Assembly: GCA_036558305.1 (NCBI GenBank)
Contig: DATBFX010000373.1
Location: 1 to 5,215 of the forward strand
Source of the DNA: DATBFX01 sp036558305
Lineage (GTDB): Bacteria > Chloroflexota > Chloroflexia > Thermomicrobiales > UBA6265
Direction of reading: 5' to 3'
Length of the DNA stretch: 5,215 nt
Made by a program: the position numbers and the translations under genes. Under the pieces are notes generated by a model. The model searched no databases and was not told the origin of the DNA. It saw only the letters and a program-made list of their open reading frames with translations. Positions 4,904 through 5,215 of the stretch are shown here, in pieces; position 1 is the stretch's first letter, and the number at the start of each line of letters is the position of its first letter.

Positions 4904-5215
4904 TTGAACGGGATACGACACGACTCCCTGCGCCGGGTGTCCCTGATCCTCGTCGTCCTCCTCTGCGCGAATTTCCTCGCGCCGAAGAGTCCGGCCGGTG
5001 TCCGCGCCTCCACCGACCTCGCGATCGGCGGGTGGGCGGTCATCGCCGATGCCAACGGCGACAACGTCCGTCTGCGCGAGGAACCGGGTCCGTCCGCGCC
5101 GATCGTCGCCCGCTATCCCGAGGGGACGACGGTCGAGGTCCTCGACGGCCCGGTCGAAGCTCCGGAAGACGGCTCGCTCTGGTACCAGGTGGCCGTCGAC
5201 GCCCTGAGCGGATAC
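4904..5215 (+). CDS. Secreted SH3-domain protein, 3' truncated by the window
   Basis: Only the first 104 codons are present. The N-terminus MNGIRHDSLRRVSLILVVLL is a classical signal peptide start: basic region, hydrophobic core, with likely processing near the AGVRA-S stretch around residue 35. From about residue 40 follows a bacterial SH3 (SH3b) domain: GWAVIADANGDNVRLREEPG, then IVARYPEGTTVEVLDGP and LWYQVAV. NVRLREEPG is the hallmark of these repeats. Such domains usually bind cell-wall peptides or other ligands and often occur in tandem or before a catalytic domain. The rest of the gene lies beyond the right edge, so its final function is unknown. It is transcribed divergently from the acyltransferase operon. 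Confidence 0.85.
   Translation, partial: MNGIRHDSLRRVSLILVVLLCANFLAPKSPAGVRASTDLAIGGWAVIADANGDNVRLREEPGPSAPIVARYPEGTTVEVLDGPVEAPEDGSLWYQVAVDALSGY

Noticed and set aside
1..5215. CRISPR array, insertion sequence or attachment site
   Set aside because: No regularly spaced repeats, transposase or terminal inverted repeats were seen.

Overview
This is a high-GC bacterial window with short gaps, GTG and TTG starts, one secreted SH3-domain protein and one secreted RTX-type protein. That mix is common in Thermomicrobia-like Chloroflexota and in some Actinobacteria. The assignment is an inference from style; no marker gene is present.

Layout. On the + strand, bases 99-875 hold a broken gene for a secreted RTX-repeat (calcium-binding) protein. 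Its signal peptide and its repeats lie in different reading frames. It converges on a - strand block that occupies most of the window. In transcription order that block is: a C45/acyl-CoA:6-APA acyltransferase-like Ntn-hydrolase (4540-3467), a small ADP-ribosyltransferase-fold candidate (3462-2899), a 112-residue Cys/His-rich protein (2909-2571), and an MFS efflux-type transporter (2213-942). The first three genes abut or overlap and look like one operon. The MFS gene sits behind its own ~330-nt leader (about 2544-2214). On the + strand at the right edge, a secreted SH3-domain protein starts at TTG 4904 and runs out of the window.

Regulation. The MFS leader is the most striking part. It has an extended -10 promoter, a 20-codon ORF with a near-perfect Shine-Dalgarno, and a GC hairpin with a pyrimidine/T-rich tail just after the ORF stop. 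Several strong hairpins follow, one of 15 bp whose G-U pairs form only in the - strand RNA. This is the architecture of ribosome-mediated attenuation of a drug-efflux gene, although no known leader is recognised. The divergent region 4541-4903 carries two identical CAATCGATTG palindromes around a TTGACA box and a third half-site inside a good + strand promoter, suggesting a shared operator.

How the genes may work together: an amide-cleaving or acyl-transferring Ntn-hydrolase beside an efflux-type MFS fits handling of a small amide compound. The ART-like gene and its overlapping Cys-rich partner may be a separate two-gene module. Both ideas are inference.
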